Assembly (NCBI GenBank): GCA_021295815.1
Contig: JAGWBQ010000002.1
Span: forward strand, 62,001 to 126,000
DNA: 64,000 bases
Direction: 5' to 3'
Source of the DNA: Gemmatimonadota bacterium
GTDB taxonomy: Bacteria; Gemmatimonadota; Gemmatimonadetes; Longimicrobiales; Gaopeijiaceae
The notes beneath the pieces are model-generated. The model saw only the letters and a list, made by a program, of their open reading frames with translations, was not told the origin of the DNA and searched no databases. Below, in pieces: positions 8,404 to 15,511 of this stretch (positions are counted from its first letter, which is position 1; each line of letters begins with the position of its first letter). The translations under genes were made by a program, and so were the position numbers.

Positions 8404-9680
8404 CGGGCGGGCGCCGGCCGCTGCTCGCCTTGGTCCTGCAGGCCTTCCTCCTCTCTGCCGGAACCGGCCTGACCGCCCAGCATCTCCTCGTCCCGATGGA
8501 CCGAGATCAGGCGAATCACCTGCGCGCCTACGGACTGACCTACTGGGTTCTCGAACAGGAGGAGGCGGCGGAGTGGTTCCTCAACTACCGCGGCGGCTCC
8601 TTCCTCTTGCCGGACCTTTCATCGGTAAGACGCGAAGCGGCTCTGCGCGGAGTCTCGACCGAGAACGTGGGCGCCGGCGATCTCGCCGTGATCCGCGCCG
8701 CCATCGCCGACGGGAACATGGAAGCGATACCGCTCGAACGCGCTCCCGAGGTGGCAATCTACACTCCGCCCAATTCGGTGCCGTGGGGCGACGCCGTGAC
8801 GATGGTGCTAGAATACGCCGACATACCCTACGCCGAGATCTGGGACTACGAGGTCCTCGACGGGGATCTCTCCGAATACCAGTGGATCCATCTCCACCAC
8901 GAGGATTTCACCGGGCAGTATTCCAAGTTCTACATCACCTTCGCCGGTTCGCCGTGGCTCCAGGAGGAGGTCGCGCGCAACGAGGAGGTCGCCGCCCGGC
9001 TCGGATACCCCGACGTTCCGACGCTGAAGAAGGCGGTCGCTTCCAGGATGCGTGAATACGTGGCGGAGGGTGGTTTCCTCTTCGCCATGTGCGCCGCGAC
9101 CGAAACCCTCGAGCTCGCTCTCGCCGCCCACGACGTGGACATCGCCGCCGCCTACGCCGACGGCACCGCGGTGGCGCCGGACGCCGACCGCCTCATGGAC
9201 TGGCAGCGCTCCTTGGCCTTCACGGGCGCGCAGATTCAGACCTCTCCTTCGGTGAACGCCTTCTCCGACATCGACGCCCACCAAGTGAACACCCCATGGC
9301 GAAGAGAGCTGGGTTACTTCACCCTTTTCGAATTCTCGGCCAAGTTCGACCCGGTACCCGCCATGCTGACCCAGAACCACGAGGCTGCGGTACCTGATTT
9401 CTATGGTCTCACGACGGCCTTCCGGCGCTCTTTGCTGAAACCCGAGGTCGTGGTCCTGGCGGAAGAGGTGCGAGGGGGCGCGCACTGGGCCAAGTACGTC
9501 CACGGCAACGTGGGCGAAGGCACCTGGACCTACTACGGCGGCCACGATCCGGAAGATCGGGAGCATCAGATCGGAGACGCGAAGACCGACTTGGCCCTCC
9601 ATCCCAACTCCGCAGGTTACCGGCTCATCCTCAACAACGTCCTCTTCCCTGCGGCCAGGAAGAAGAAGCACAAGACCTGA
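8400..9680 (+). CDS. Secreted conserved protein of unknown function (sometimes labelled asparagine synthetase B-like)
   Basis: The 426-aa product starts at a GTG inside the previous stop (GTGA) and has a signal peptide (LALVLQAFLLSAGTGLTAQ). Recognisable stretches include LRAYGLTYWVLEQ, YRGGSFLLPD, VAIYTPPNSVPWGDAVTMVL, WIHLHHEDFTGQYSKFY, GGFLFAMCAATETLELALA and GTWTYYGGHDPEDREHQIG. I recall similar secreted proteins being annotated asparagine synthetase B, but no N-terminal Cys amidotransferase or PP-loop is visible, so that label is probably wrong. The ATP/GATase1-like pattern AMCAATE could be a degenerate nucleophile elbow. It is the last envelope gene before the helicase. Confidence 0.65.
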   Translation: MTGGRRPLLALVLQAFLLSAGTGLTAQHLLVPMDRDQANHLRAYGLTYWVLEQEEAAEWFLNYRGGSFLLPDLSSVRREAALRGVSTENVGAGDLAVIRAAIADGNMEAIPLERAPEVAIYTPPNSVPWGDAVTMVLEYADIPYAEIWDYEVLDGDLSEYQWIHLHHEDFTGQYSKFYITFAGSPWLQEEVARNEEVAARLGYPDVPTLKKAVASRMREYVAEGGFLFAMCAATETLELALAAHDVDIAAAYADGTAVAPDADRLMDWQRSLAFTGAQIQTSPSVNAFSDIDAHQVNTPWRRELGYFTLFEFSAKFDPVPAMLTQNHEAAVPDFYGLTTAFRRSLLKPEVVVLAEEVRGGAHWAKYVHGNVGEGTWTYYGGHDPEDREHQIGDAKTDLALHPNSAGYRLILNNVLFPAARKKKHKT

Positions 9681-11968
9681 TGGACGCCGAAGCGCGTCCT
9701 CGTCTTAGAAGCGCCGAGCTGGAGGAACTGCTGGGACCCGAGGGGCCGATGGCGTCCCTTTACGCCAGCTGGGAGGACCGACCCACGCAGCGAGAGGTGC
9801 TCGCGGAGATCGTGGAGAGATTCAACCGAGGCGGCGTCTCGCTGGTCGAAGCGGGAACCGGAACCGGCAAGTCGCTCGCATATCTGATACCGGCCCTGAG
9901 CTGGGCGGACGGGGGGGGAGGGCTTACGGTCGTTTCCACCAATACGATCAACCTCCAGGAACAGCTCGGCACCAAGGACCTGCCGTTGGCCTCGACCCTG
10001 ATGGAATCCCAGGTGCCCTGGGCCGTCCTCAAGGGCCGCCACAACTACGTGTCCATCAGACGCGCCCGCCTCGCGGTCGACGAACAGACACTGCTTCTGC
10101 CGGACGAGAGGAGGGGTCAGCTCGGCGAGGAACTGGCGCGGATCCTCGAATGGAGCCTCGACACCGAAGAAGGCAGCCGCTCCGACCTCGACTTCACGCC
10201 CAGCATGGACGCCTGGGAGGAGGTTCGGAGCGACTCGGACATCTGTCTCAACGTCGAATGCGAGTTCTTCAAGCGCTGTCACTATCAGAAGGCTCGCCGC
10301 CGCGCGGGGGCCTCCGGGGTGCTCGTGGTGAACCACGCCCTTCTGCTTACCGACGTCGCGGCGCGCATCGACTCCGACAACTGGAAGGGCTCGGCGGTGC
10401 TCCCGTCCCATACCAAGCTCATTGTCGACGAGGCCCACAATCTGGAAGACGCCGCCACGTCCCACCTGGGTGTGGAGGTCAGCGGCTTCGGCATGAATCG
10501 GACCTTCAACCGACTCGACCGCGGCGGTAAGGGCGTGCTCGGCGCCCTTCACCTCGCCTTGGATGAGGTCGAGTGGGGTGCCATCTTGCGCGAACGGGTC
10601 GAAAACAAGATCAGACCCGCCCTCCAGGACGCCCGTTCGGCGACTTCCGGCTTCGTCGACGCGGTAAGGGAGATCTTCGGCCGCGTCCGCCTCGAAGACA
10701 CTCCGTTCGGAGGAAGCGGCCCGGGCAGGGCTCAGCCCACCCAGATTCGGCTCGGCGGCCGGGGCATCGGGGAGCCGGCCGAACCCGGGACCGAACTCCA
10801 CCGACGGCTCGTCAGGTTGAGCGAAACATTAGGCTCGCTGGCTCTCGAGCTCGACACCCTCGGAAAACGGATCGTCGATCAACTGGAGGAGAGGAACGCC
10901 GAGTTCGACCCTGAGGGCAACGGTTCGCCGTTCCCGTCCGCCGCCCCCCCGGGCCGGCTCGAAGAGCGTCAGCTCGACATTCGCGCTGCCGTGCGCCGCC
11001 TGGAGGCATTCGCCGAGGGGTTGGGCGTCGTCTTCGGGCTCGACGAACGCAAAGAGGAATACGTACGCTGGCTCGAGCTGAGAGGGCGCAGTCCGGCGCA
11101 CCGCTATCCGGTGATGCGGGCGGCCCCGCTCCGTCCGGGCGACCTTCTGGCGAAAACGCTTTTCAGTAAGCTTGACTCGGTCGTCCTCACCTCGGCCACT
11201 ATGACGACCGGCGGCAGTTTCGCCTACCTGCGAGACCGCCTCGGACTTTCAGAGGACTCGCTCGACAGCCTCGGCGAGGACGCTCCCTCGGTGAACGAGC
11301 TCGTCGCGCCGTCTCCTTTCGATTACGAGCGCCAGACCATGATCGGCCTCCCCACCGGACTCCCGTCTCCGAAGTCGAACTCCAGAGCCTTCAACGACAG
11401 GACGGCGGCGCTTGTCGCCGAACTGGCCGAGATCACCGGCGGCGGACTCTTCGTCCTCTTCACCGCCTACGTGGCGATGAACCGTGTGGCGGATGCGCTA
11501 CGCCATCACCCGCGCTGGCGCTTCCCGCTCCTGGTCCAGGGAGAGCGCTCCCGCTCCCGCCTCCTGAGCGACTTCAAGCGAGACGGCGACGCCGTGCTGC
11601 TGGGTACCTCCTCGTTCTGGGAGGGAGTCGACGTTCCCGGCGACGCGCTTCGTGCCCTCGTCCTCCAGAAGCTTCCCTTCCCGCGGCCGAACGAACCGGT
11701 GACCGAGGCGCGCACGGAGGCGATCGAGGCGGCGGGTGGCAACGGCTTCGTCGAGCTCTTTCTTCCTCAGGCCGCGCTCCGGCTCAAGCAGGGGTTCGGT
11801 CGACTCGTGCGCCGAAGGAGCGACAGCGGGGCCGTCCTGATCCTCGACGACCGCATCACTACCAGACGTTACGGCAGCTACCTGGCGGGATCGCTGCCCG
11901 AAGCTCCCGCCACCGTCGGTCCGTGGGAACGGGTGCGGCGCGAACTGGAGATGTTCTACGGTAGATGA
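9680..11968 (+). CDS. DinG/Rad3-type ATP-dependent DNA helicase
   Basis: The 762-aa superfamily-2 helicase overlaps the preceding stop by one base. Motifs are Q-motif region WEDRPTQREVL, Walker A EAGTGTGKSLAYLIPAL, DEAH box LIVDEAHNLEDAA, motif V GTSSFWEGVDVPGDALRALVLQKLPFPRP and motif VI QGFGRLVRRRSDSGAVLILDDR. DinG/XPD helicases carry a 4Fe-4S cluster on four cysteines. Here C189, C194 and C200 match the last three in spacing, but the expected first cysteine, in the NYLC-like position, is serine (KGRHNYVS, S125). The probable role is 5'-3' unwinding at R-loops or damaged forks. Confidence 0.88.
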   Translation: MDAEARPRLRSAELEELLGPEGPMASLYASWEDRPTQREVLAEIVERFNRGGVSLVEAGTGTGKSLAYLIPALSWADGGGGLTVVSTNTINLQEQLGTKDLPLASTLMESQVPWAVLKGRHNYVSIRRARLAVDEQTLLLPDERRGQLGEELARILEWSLDTEEGSRSDLDFTPSMDAWEEVRSDSDICLNVECEFFKRCHYQKARRRAGASGVLVVNHALLLTDVAARIDSDNWKGSAVLPSHTKLIVDEAHNLEDAATSHLGVEVSGFGMNRTFNRLDRGGKGVLGALHLALDEVEWGAILRERVENKIRPALQDARSATSGFVDAVREIFGRVRLEDTPFGGSGPGRAQPTQIRLGGRGIGEPAEPGTELHRRLVRLSETLGSLALELDTLGKRIVDQLEERNAEFDPEGNGSPFPSAAPPGRLEERQLDIRAAVRRLEAFAEGLGVVFGLDERKEEYVRWLELRGRSPAHRYPVMRAAPLRPGDLLAKTLFSKLDSVVLTSATMTTGGSFAYLRDRLGLSEDSLDSLGEDAPSVNELVAPSPFDYERQTMIGLPTGLPSPKSNSRAFNDRTAALVAELAEITGGGLFVLFTAYVAMNRVADALRHHPRWRFPLLVQGERSRSRLLSDFKRDGDAVLLGTSSFWEGVDVPGDALRALVLQKLPFPRPNEPVTEARTEAIEAAGGNGFVELFLPQAALRLKQGFGRLVRRRSDSGAVLILDDRITTRRYGSYLAGSLPEAPATVGPWERVRRELEMFYGR

Positions 11969-12030
11969 GCTCCGCGAAACAGAGAGCGGCGCGGTGGCGA
12001 GCAGCGCTGCCGCCCGCCGTGCGGCTAAAT

Positions 12031-12059
12031 TGACCTGACTGCGACCACCTTCTTACCGG
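12031..12059 (+). promoter_or_regulatory. Possible promoter for the small membrane protein and FAH gene
   Basis: TTGACC at 12031-12036 is followed after 17 bp by TTACCG at 12054-12059. The -35 match is good and the -10 match poor. The next ATG is only about 10 bp downstream and has no Shine-Dalgarno sequence, so the transcript could be nearly leaderless. Confidence 0.3.
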
Positions 12060-12068
12060 ACCGACGCA

Positions 12069-12284
12069 ATGTTGAAAAAGGTATTCGGCTTCATCGTCGC
12101 CATCGTATGGGCGGGTATCGCCTGGATGGCGCTCACCCACGCAGCCGCTGGCCGCGAGGGAGGACACGGGGATCTCGAGCTGTGGTGGACCGTGATCGCG
12201 GCGCTGCTGCTGATAGCCGCCGGCGGCGCCGTCATCGGGACGGTCGTCCACATGAGGGAAGGACGTCGCGAGGTGGACGGCTGA
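12069..12284 (+). CDS. Small two-helix membrane protein
   Basis: The 71-aa protein has two transmembrane helices (VFGFIVAIVWAGIAWMALTH and WWTVIAALLLIAAGGAVIGTVV) separated by a short charged loop with HGDLELW, and a basic tail MREGRREVDG. No family is recognised. Its stop overlaps the probable CTG start of the FAH gene (CTGA), so the two should be translationally coupled. Codon use looks like its neighbours. Confidence 0.6.
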   Translation: MLKKVFGFIVAIVWAGIAWMALTHAAAGREGGHGDLELWWTVIAALLLIAAGGAVIGTVVHMREGRREVDG

Positions 12285-12901
12285 GCCTTCCGCCGCCGGG
12301 CAAGATCGTCTGCGTCGGACGCAACTACGGGCTGCACGCCAGGGAGCTCGGCCACGATCTTCCCGCCGAACCGCTGATCTTCCTCAAACCCTCCTCGTCT
12401 CTAATCGCCGACGGCGAAGAAATAGTCGCCCCCGGCTGGGCGGGCAGAGTGGATTTCGAGGGTGAGATCGGACTCGTAATAGGAGAGGAGGCGAAACACG
12501 TCCAGCGTGGCGAGGCTTGGAGCGTCGTAGCCGGCGTGGCCCCGGTGAACGACGTCACCGCCCGCGATCTCCAACGTTCCGACAGCCAGTGGAGCCGGGC
12601 GAAGGGCTTCGACACTTTCTGCGCTCTCGGCGAAATGACGCCGCTGGCGGAGGTGGACCGCGCCGAACTGACGGTCACCACGACGGTGAACGGACGGGAA
12701 CGGCAGCGAGGCTCGATCGGCGAGATGATCTTCTCTCCGCCGGTGGTGATCGAATACGTCACCCGCTTCATGACTCTGGAACCGGGCGACCTCGTCGCCA
12801 CCGGCACGCCGGCCGGGGTCGGTCCCTTGAGAGACGGCGACATCGTCGAGGTCTCGATCGGCGGTGCGGGATCGGTGACCAACGGAGTCAGAGCGGTGTA
12901 G
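12281..12901 (+). CDS. Fumarylacetoacetate hydrolase-family protein (probable CTG start)
   Basis: The 206-aa single-domain FAH-fold protein belongs to a family including acylpyruvases, oxaloacetate decarboxylases and related C-C hydrolases. Motifs are GKIVCVGRNYGLHARELG, PLIFLKPSSSLI, RVDFEGEIGLVIGEEAK, VNDVTARDLQ, AKGFDTFCALGEMTP, FSPPVVIEYVTRFMTLEPGDLVATGTPAGVGPL. No ATG or GTG fits the N-terminus. A strong GAGGTG at 12270-12275 lies 5 bp before CTG at 12281, which also overlaps the upstream stop. I therefore choose CTG. Exact substrate cannot be told; acylpyruvate hydrolase is a reasonable guess. Confidence 0.85.
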   Translation: MSLPPPGKIVCVGRNYGLHARELGHDLPAEPLIFLKPSSSLIADGEEIVAPGWAGRVDFEGEIGLVIGEEAKHVQRGEAWSVVAGVAPVNDVTARDLQRSDSQWSRAKGFDTFCALGEMTPLAEVDRAELTVTTTVNGRERQRGSIGEMIFSPPVVIEYVTRFMTLEPGDLVATGTPAGVGPLRDGDIVEVSIGGAGSVTNGVRAV

Positions 12902-12926
12902 GAAGCTCGGATACCCGGGCGGAACG

Positions 12927-12954
12927 TTGTCCTGCTCCTCTACCGGGTTACCTT
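12927..12954 (+). promoter_or_regulatory. Probable promoter of tRNA(CAU)
   Basis: TTGTCC (12927-12932) and TACCTT (12949-12954) are separated by 16 bp and sit about 10 bp ahead of the mature tRNA end. Both hexamers keep the best conserved positions of sigma-70 promoters, and the -10 stands out in GC-rich sequence. Confidence 0.45.
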
Positions 12955-12964
12955 ATTGGGGTCA

Positions 12965-13038
12965 GGGCCCGTAGCTCAGTCGGTTAGAGCAGCCGACTCA
13001 TAATCGGTAGGTCCCAGGTTCGAGTCCTGGCGGGCCCA
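12965..13038 (+). tRNA. tRNA with CAU anticodon, probably tRNA-Ile2 (or elongator Met)
   Basis: A full cloverleaf is readable. The acceptor is GGGCCCG paired with CGGGCCC, the D-arm GCTCAGTCGGTTAGAGC, the anticodon stem GCCGA/TCGGT with loop CTCATAA, and the T-arm CCAGGTTCGAGTCCTGG, with discriminator A. CCA is not encoded. The anticodon is CAU. Acceptor pairs C4-G69 and C5-G68 are known recognition elements for TilS, which converts CAU to lysidine-AU, so tRNA-Ile2 is favoured over elongator Met. Initiator tRNA is unlikely because the acceptor end is fully paired. Confidence 0.92.
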
Positions 13039-13109
13039 TCATCCGCTTCCGCGCGACGCGGCATCCGACCGTGCGCTCCGGGAGACGCATTGGAAGGATC
13101 GTCGAGTCG

Positions 13110-14414
13110 ATGAACGCAAGCGGTTCCCAGAGCGAGCCGGGCCTTACCCCGAGCGAGACGGGCACGAAGTTCATATACCTCGCCGCAGCGAGCATCGTGG
13201 TCGTCATGGGGTTGCGACTGGGGGCTCCAATCCTGCTTCCCACCGTTCTCGCGCTCTTTCTGGCCATACTCAGCCTGCCACTGAAGCTCTGGCTGCATCG
13301 TAAGAGGATGCCGCACTGGCTGGCCACCATCGTCACGGTGATCGCGGTCGTAGCGGCGGTGAGCGGGATGATCTTCCTCACGGGCATGTCAGCCTCCGAG
13401 CTCCAACGTTCGATCGGCTCGAGCCCGAACGTCTTGGACTCGCCAACCGACGACGGGGGCGTCGCCACCGACGCGGGAGCCCCCGCGATCGGAGCGGTTC
13501 CGCCGGAGCGTCTCCTGGTCGCGGACTCTCCGGCGGTCGCGGACGGCAACGGACTGATCGACCGCCTGACCGAACGCCGCGACGAATTCGTCGGCTGGGT
13601 CACGCGTGTGCAGGAAGAGTGGAATCTCCCCTTCGAACCGGGCGACGTGCGTACCACGGTCGAGGGGCTGCTCAATCCAACCTGGATGGTGGAATTGGTG
13701 GGCGGACTCGTGGGCCGGGCCGCCCAGGTGGTGTCGATGTCGGTACTGATCTTCATCATCATGGCCTTCACTCTGGTCGAGGCGAGCGTGCTGCCGCGCA
13801 AGCTTCAACTGGCCTTCGGCGTGGTTCCCGCCGCAGGCGGTCGCGAGATGCGAATCGTGCGGGAGATCCGAACCTATCTCGGGATAAAGTCCGCCGCTTC
13901 CGCTATCACCGGGGTCACGATGGGAGCCTTCGCCCACTTCATGGGCCTCGAATTCCCGATCCTTCTCGGCATGATCGCGTTCGTCATGAACTATGTGCCG
14001 ACAGTCGGATCCATTATCGCGGCAGTTCCGGCTGTGGCGCTGTCGCTCCTCCTCGACGGAAGCATAGGCCACGCACTCACGGTAACGCTCGGGTACGTCG
14101 TCGTCAACACCATCATCGGCAGCATCCTCGAACCCAATTTCCTAGGGAGAAGCCTGAACATCTCCACCCTGGCGGTGGTGCTCTCCCTGCTTTTCTGGGG
14201 CTGGGTCTGGGGCCCGGTGGGGGCGCTGCTCTCGGTGCCGCTCACGGCGATGCTCAAGATCTGGCTCGAGCACACGCCCGACCTCCGCTGGGCGGCGATC
14301 CTCCTCGACAAGGGCGTTCCCGAACCGGAGGAAGAGGGTGGCGGAGCCTATGGCCGAAGCTTGCCGGTCCCGGCGCGAGTCGCCGCGACCGACTCCGATA
14401 CCGCAGACTCCTGA
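13110..14414 (+). CDS. AI-2E/PerM-family membrane transporter
   Basis: The product is 434 aa from ATG 13110; a GTG at 13071 would add 13 residues. N-terminal helices ILLPTVLALFLAILSLPLKLWL and WLATIVTVIAVVAAVSGMIFL are followed by an extracytoplasmic insert (about 90-200). Then come the conserved helices and loops with SMSVLIFIIMAFTLVEASV, VREIRTYLGIKSAASAITG, GMIAFVMNYVPTVGSIIAAVPAV and VVVNTIIGSILEPNFLGRSLNISTLAVVLSLLFWGWVWGPVGALLSVPL. The family includes TqsA and PerM; some members export autoinducer-2 and others act as ion antiporters. The acid, Pro-rich tail is family typical. Substrate is unknown. Confidence 0.88.
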   Translation: MNASGSQSEPGLTPSETGTKFIYLAAASIVVVMGLRLGAPILLPTVLALFLAILSLPLKLWLHRKRMPHWLATIVTVIAVVAAVSGMIFLTGMSASELQRSIGSSPNVLDSPTDDGGVATDAGAPAIGAVPPERLLVADSPAVADGNGLIDRLTERRDEFVGWVTRVQEEWNLPFEPGDVRTTVEGLLNPTWMVELVGGLVGRAAQVVSMSVLIFIIMAFTLVEASVLPRKLQLAFGVVPAAGGREMRIVREIRTYLGIKSAASAITGVTMGAFAHFMGLEFPILLGMIAFVMNYVPTVGSIIAAVPAVALSLLLDGSIGHALTVTLGYVVVNTIIGSILEPNFLGRSLNISTLAVVLSLLFWGWVWGPVGALLSVPLTAMLKIWLEHTPDLRWAAILLDKGVPEPEEEGGGAYGRSLPVPARVAATDSDTADS

Positions 14415-14422
14415 GCCCGAAC

Positions 14423-14947
14423 ATGCCTCAATTCCCGCTCTCCGCTCTGTCTCCCCGATCAAGGCTCTGGGTTTTCCCTTCCGACACCGGGCTGGGCGAG
14501 GACGCGGCGTCCGCCCTGCTAGGAGAGGTGGACGCCTTCCTTCCAGAGTGGGCGGCCCACGGACGTGCTCTAAGATCGGGGCGCGAGCTCTACGAGAACC
14601 GTTTCCTGGTGGTCGCCGTCGATGAAGACCGCAGTGCGGCTTCGGGCTGCTCGATCGACGCCCTCACCCGCAAGATGCGCGAACTGGGCCGACTGGTCGG
14701 TAGTTCGCTCGTGGACCACTCCAAGGTGTGGTACAGGGATGATGCGGGCATCGTTCGCTGCGTGAGCCGGAGCCGCTTCCGGATGCTGGCCGAGTCCGGA
14801 GCGATCGGCCCGGAGACCCCGGTCTTCGATACGACCTTCAGCAACCTCGGCGACATGCGGTCGCGCGGACTCGAGCGCCCGGCAGGCAAGAGCTGGCACG
14901 CCCGCCTGACTCGCGGAGCCTGGGAAAGAGGCCGATCCGGTACCTGA
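14423..14947 (+). CDS. Conserved hypothetical protein
   Basis: The 174-aa soluble protein starts at ATG, 8 bp after the permease gene. The signature SRLWVFPSDTGLGEDAA, FLPEWAAHGRALRSG, LYENRFLVVAVDEDRSAASGCSIDAL and VWYRDDAGIVRCVSRSRFR looks like a small family known to me from Bacteroidota, sometimes misnamed ABC transporter ATPase. There is no Walker motif here, so that name does not apply. The conserved Trp, Asn-Arg-Phe and Gly-Cys-Ser-Ile-Asp suggest a real fold or binding site. Function is unknown. Confidence 0.7.
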   Translation: MPQFPLSALSPRSRLWVFPSDTGLGEDAASALLGEVDAFLPEWAAHGRALRSGRELYENRFLVVAVDEDRSAASGCSIDALTRKMRELGRLVGSSLVDHSKVWYRDDAGIVRCVSRSRFRMLAESGAIGPETPVFDTTFSNLGDMRSRGLERPAGKSWHARLTRGAWERGRSGT

Positions 14948-14982
14948 TCAGCGGCCCTTCCGCAGCCCCTTAAATGGCAGAA

Positions 14983-15010
14983 CCGCCCCGAAGCCGAAGC
15001 TTCGGAGCGG
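14983..15010. terminator. Hairpin between convergent genes, possible bidirectional terminator
   Basis: CCGC-c-CCGAAG (14983-14993) pairs with CTTCGG-a-GCGG (15000-15010), giving a 10-pair stem with one mismatch and a six-base loop. It lies in the 95-bp gap between the end of 14423-14947 and the end of the minus-strand cold-shock gene. No strong T tract follows on either strand, so termination is inferred from position and stem strength. Confidence 0.4.
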
Positions 15011-15042
15011 CTCCAGGTGTACGACCGTGTTAACGGCGTTGC

Positions 15043-15255
15043 TCAGGCACCATCCCGAGAGACGTTCTCAGCTGACGGGCCCTTGGGGCCTTCGGTCAGG
15101 TCGAACTGGACTCGCTCTCCCTCGGCCAGGGTCCTGAAGCCCTCGCCTTGGATCGCGGAGTAGTGCACGAAGCAGTCCTTCTGACCGCCTTCGGGGGCGA
15201 TGAAGCCGAATCCCTTGGCGTCGTTGAACCACTTCACTGTTCCGTTCATCCGCAT
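15043..15255 (-). CDS. Cold-shock domain protein
   Basis: The 70-aa CspA-type OB-fold RNA/ssDNA-binding protein has [20 protein letters not shown] (RNP1 KGFGFI) and CFVHYSAI (RNP2), ending ENVSRDGA. Such proteins melt RNA secondary structure and act as chaperones in cold or stationary phase. ATG at 15255 or 15249 (MNGTVKW) could start it. A GAAGGAG lies about 11 bp ahead of the first and about 17 ahead of the second, favouring 15255. Upstream about 100 bp may contain a structured leader, as in many csp genes, but I see no clear element. Confidence 0.93.
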   Translation of the reverse strand: MRMNGTVKWFNDAKGFGFIAPEGGQKDCFVHYSAIQGEGFRTLAEGERVQFDLTEGPKGPSAENVSRDGA

Positions 15256-15447
15256 GTTCTGTACCGCTCCTTCGAGTTACTGGGTTTGGCGTGCCGGGGT
15301 GGCCGCGCCGGGTTATGAAGCCGTCTCCGCTCGCAGAGCGCTCCCGGTGACGACAGGGAAATCTAACCGAAAACCGGGGTAGCGGTCAACTGCCACCACC
15401 CCGGCATACGGTCGAGGTGCGTCCAGCGGGGTGAAGGAACCCGGTCG

Positions 15448-15479
15448 TTCCATCCGCCGGACTCGATTCCCGTTATAAT
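15448..15479 (+). promoter_or_regulatory. Promoter with consensus -10 for the efflux operon
   Basis: A perfect TATAAT occurs at 15474-15479, striking in GC-rich surroundings and 32 bp ahead of the GTG start at 15512. The best upstream hexamer is TTCCAT at 15448-15453, 20 bp away and weak, so activation by a regulator is possible. It would drive the channel-adaptor-pump operon. Confidence 0.5.
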
Positions 15480-15511
15480 TTCAGTCCAGCAACCATGAGG
15501 ACATAGGCATC

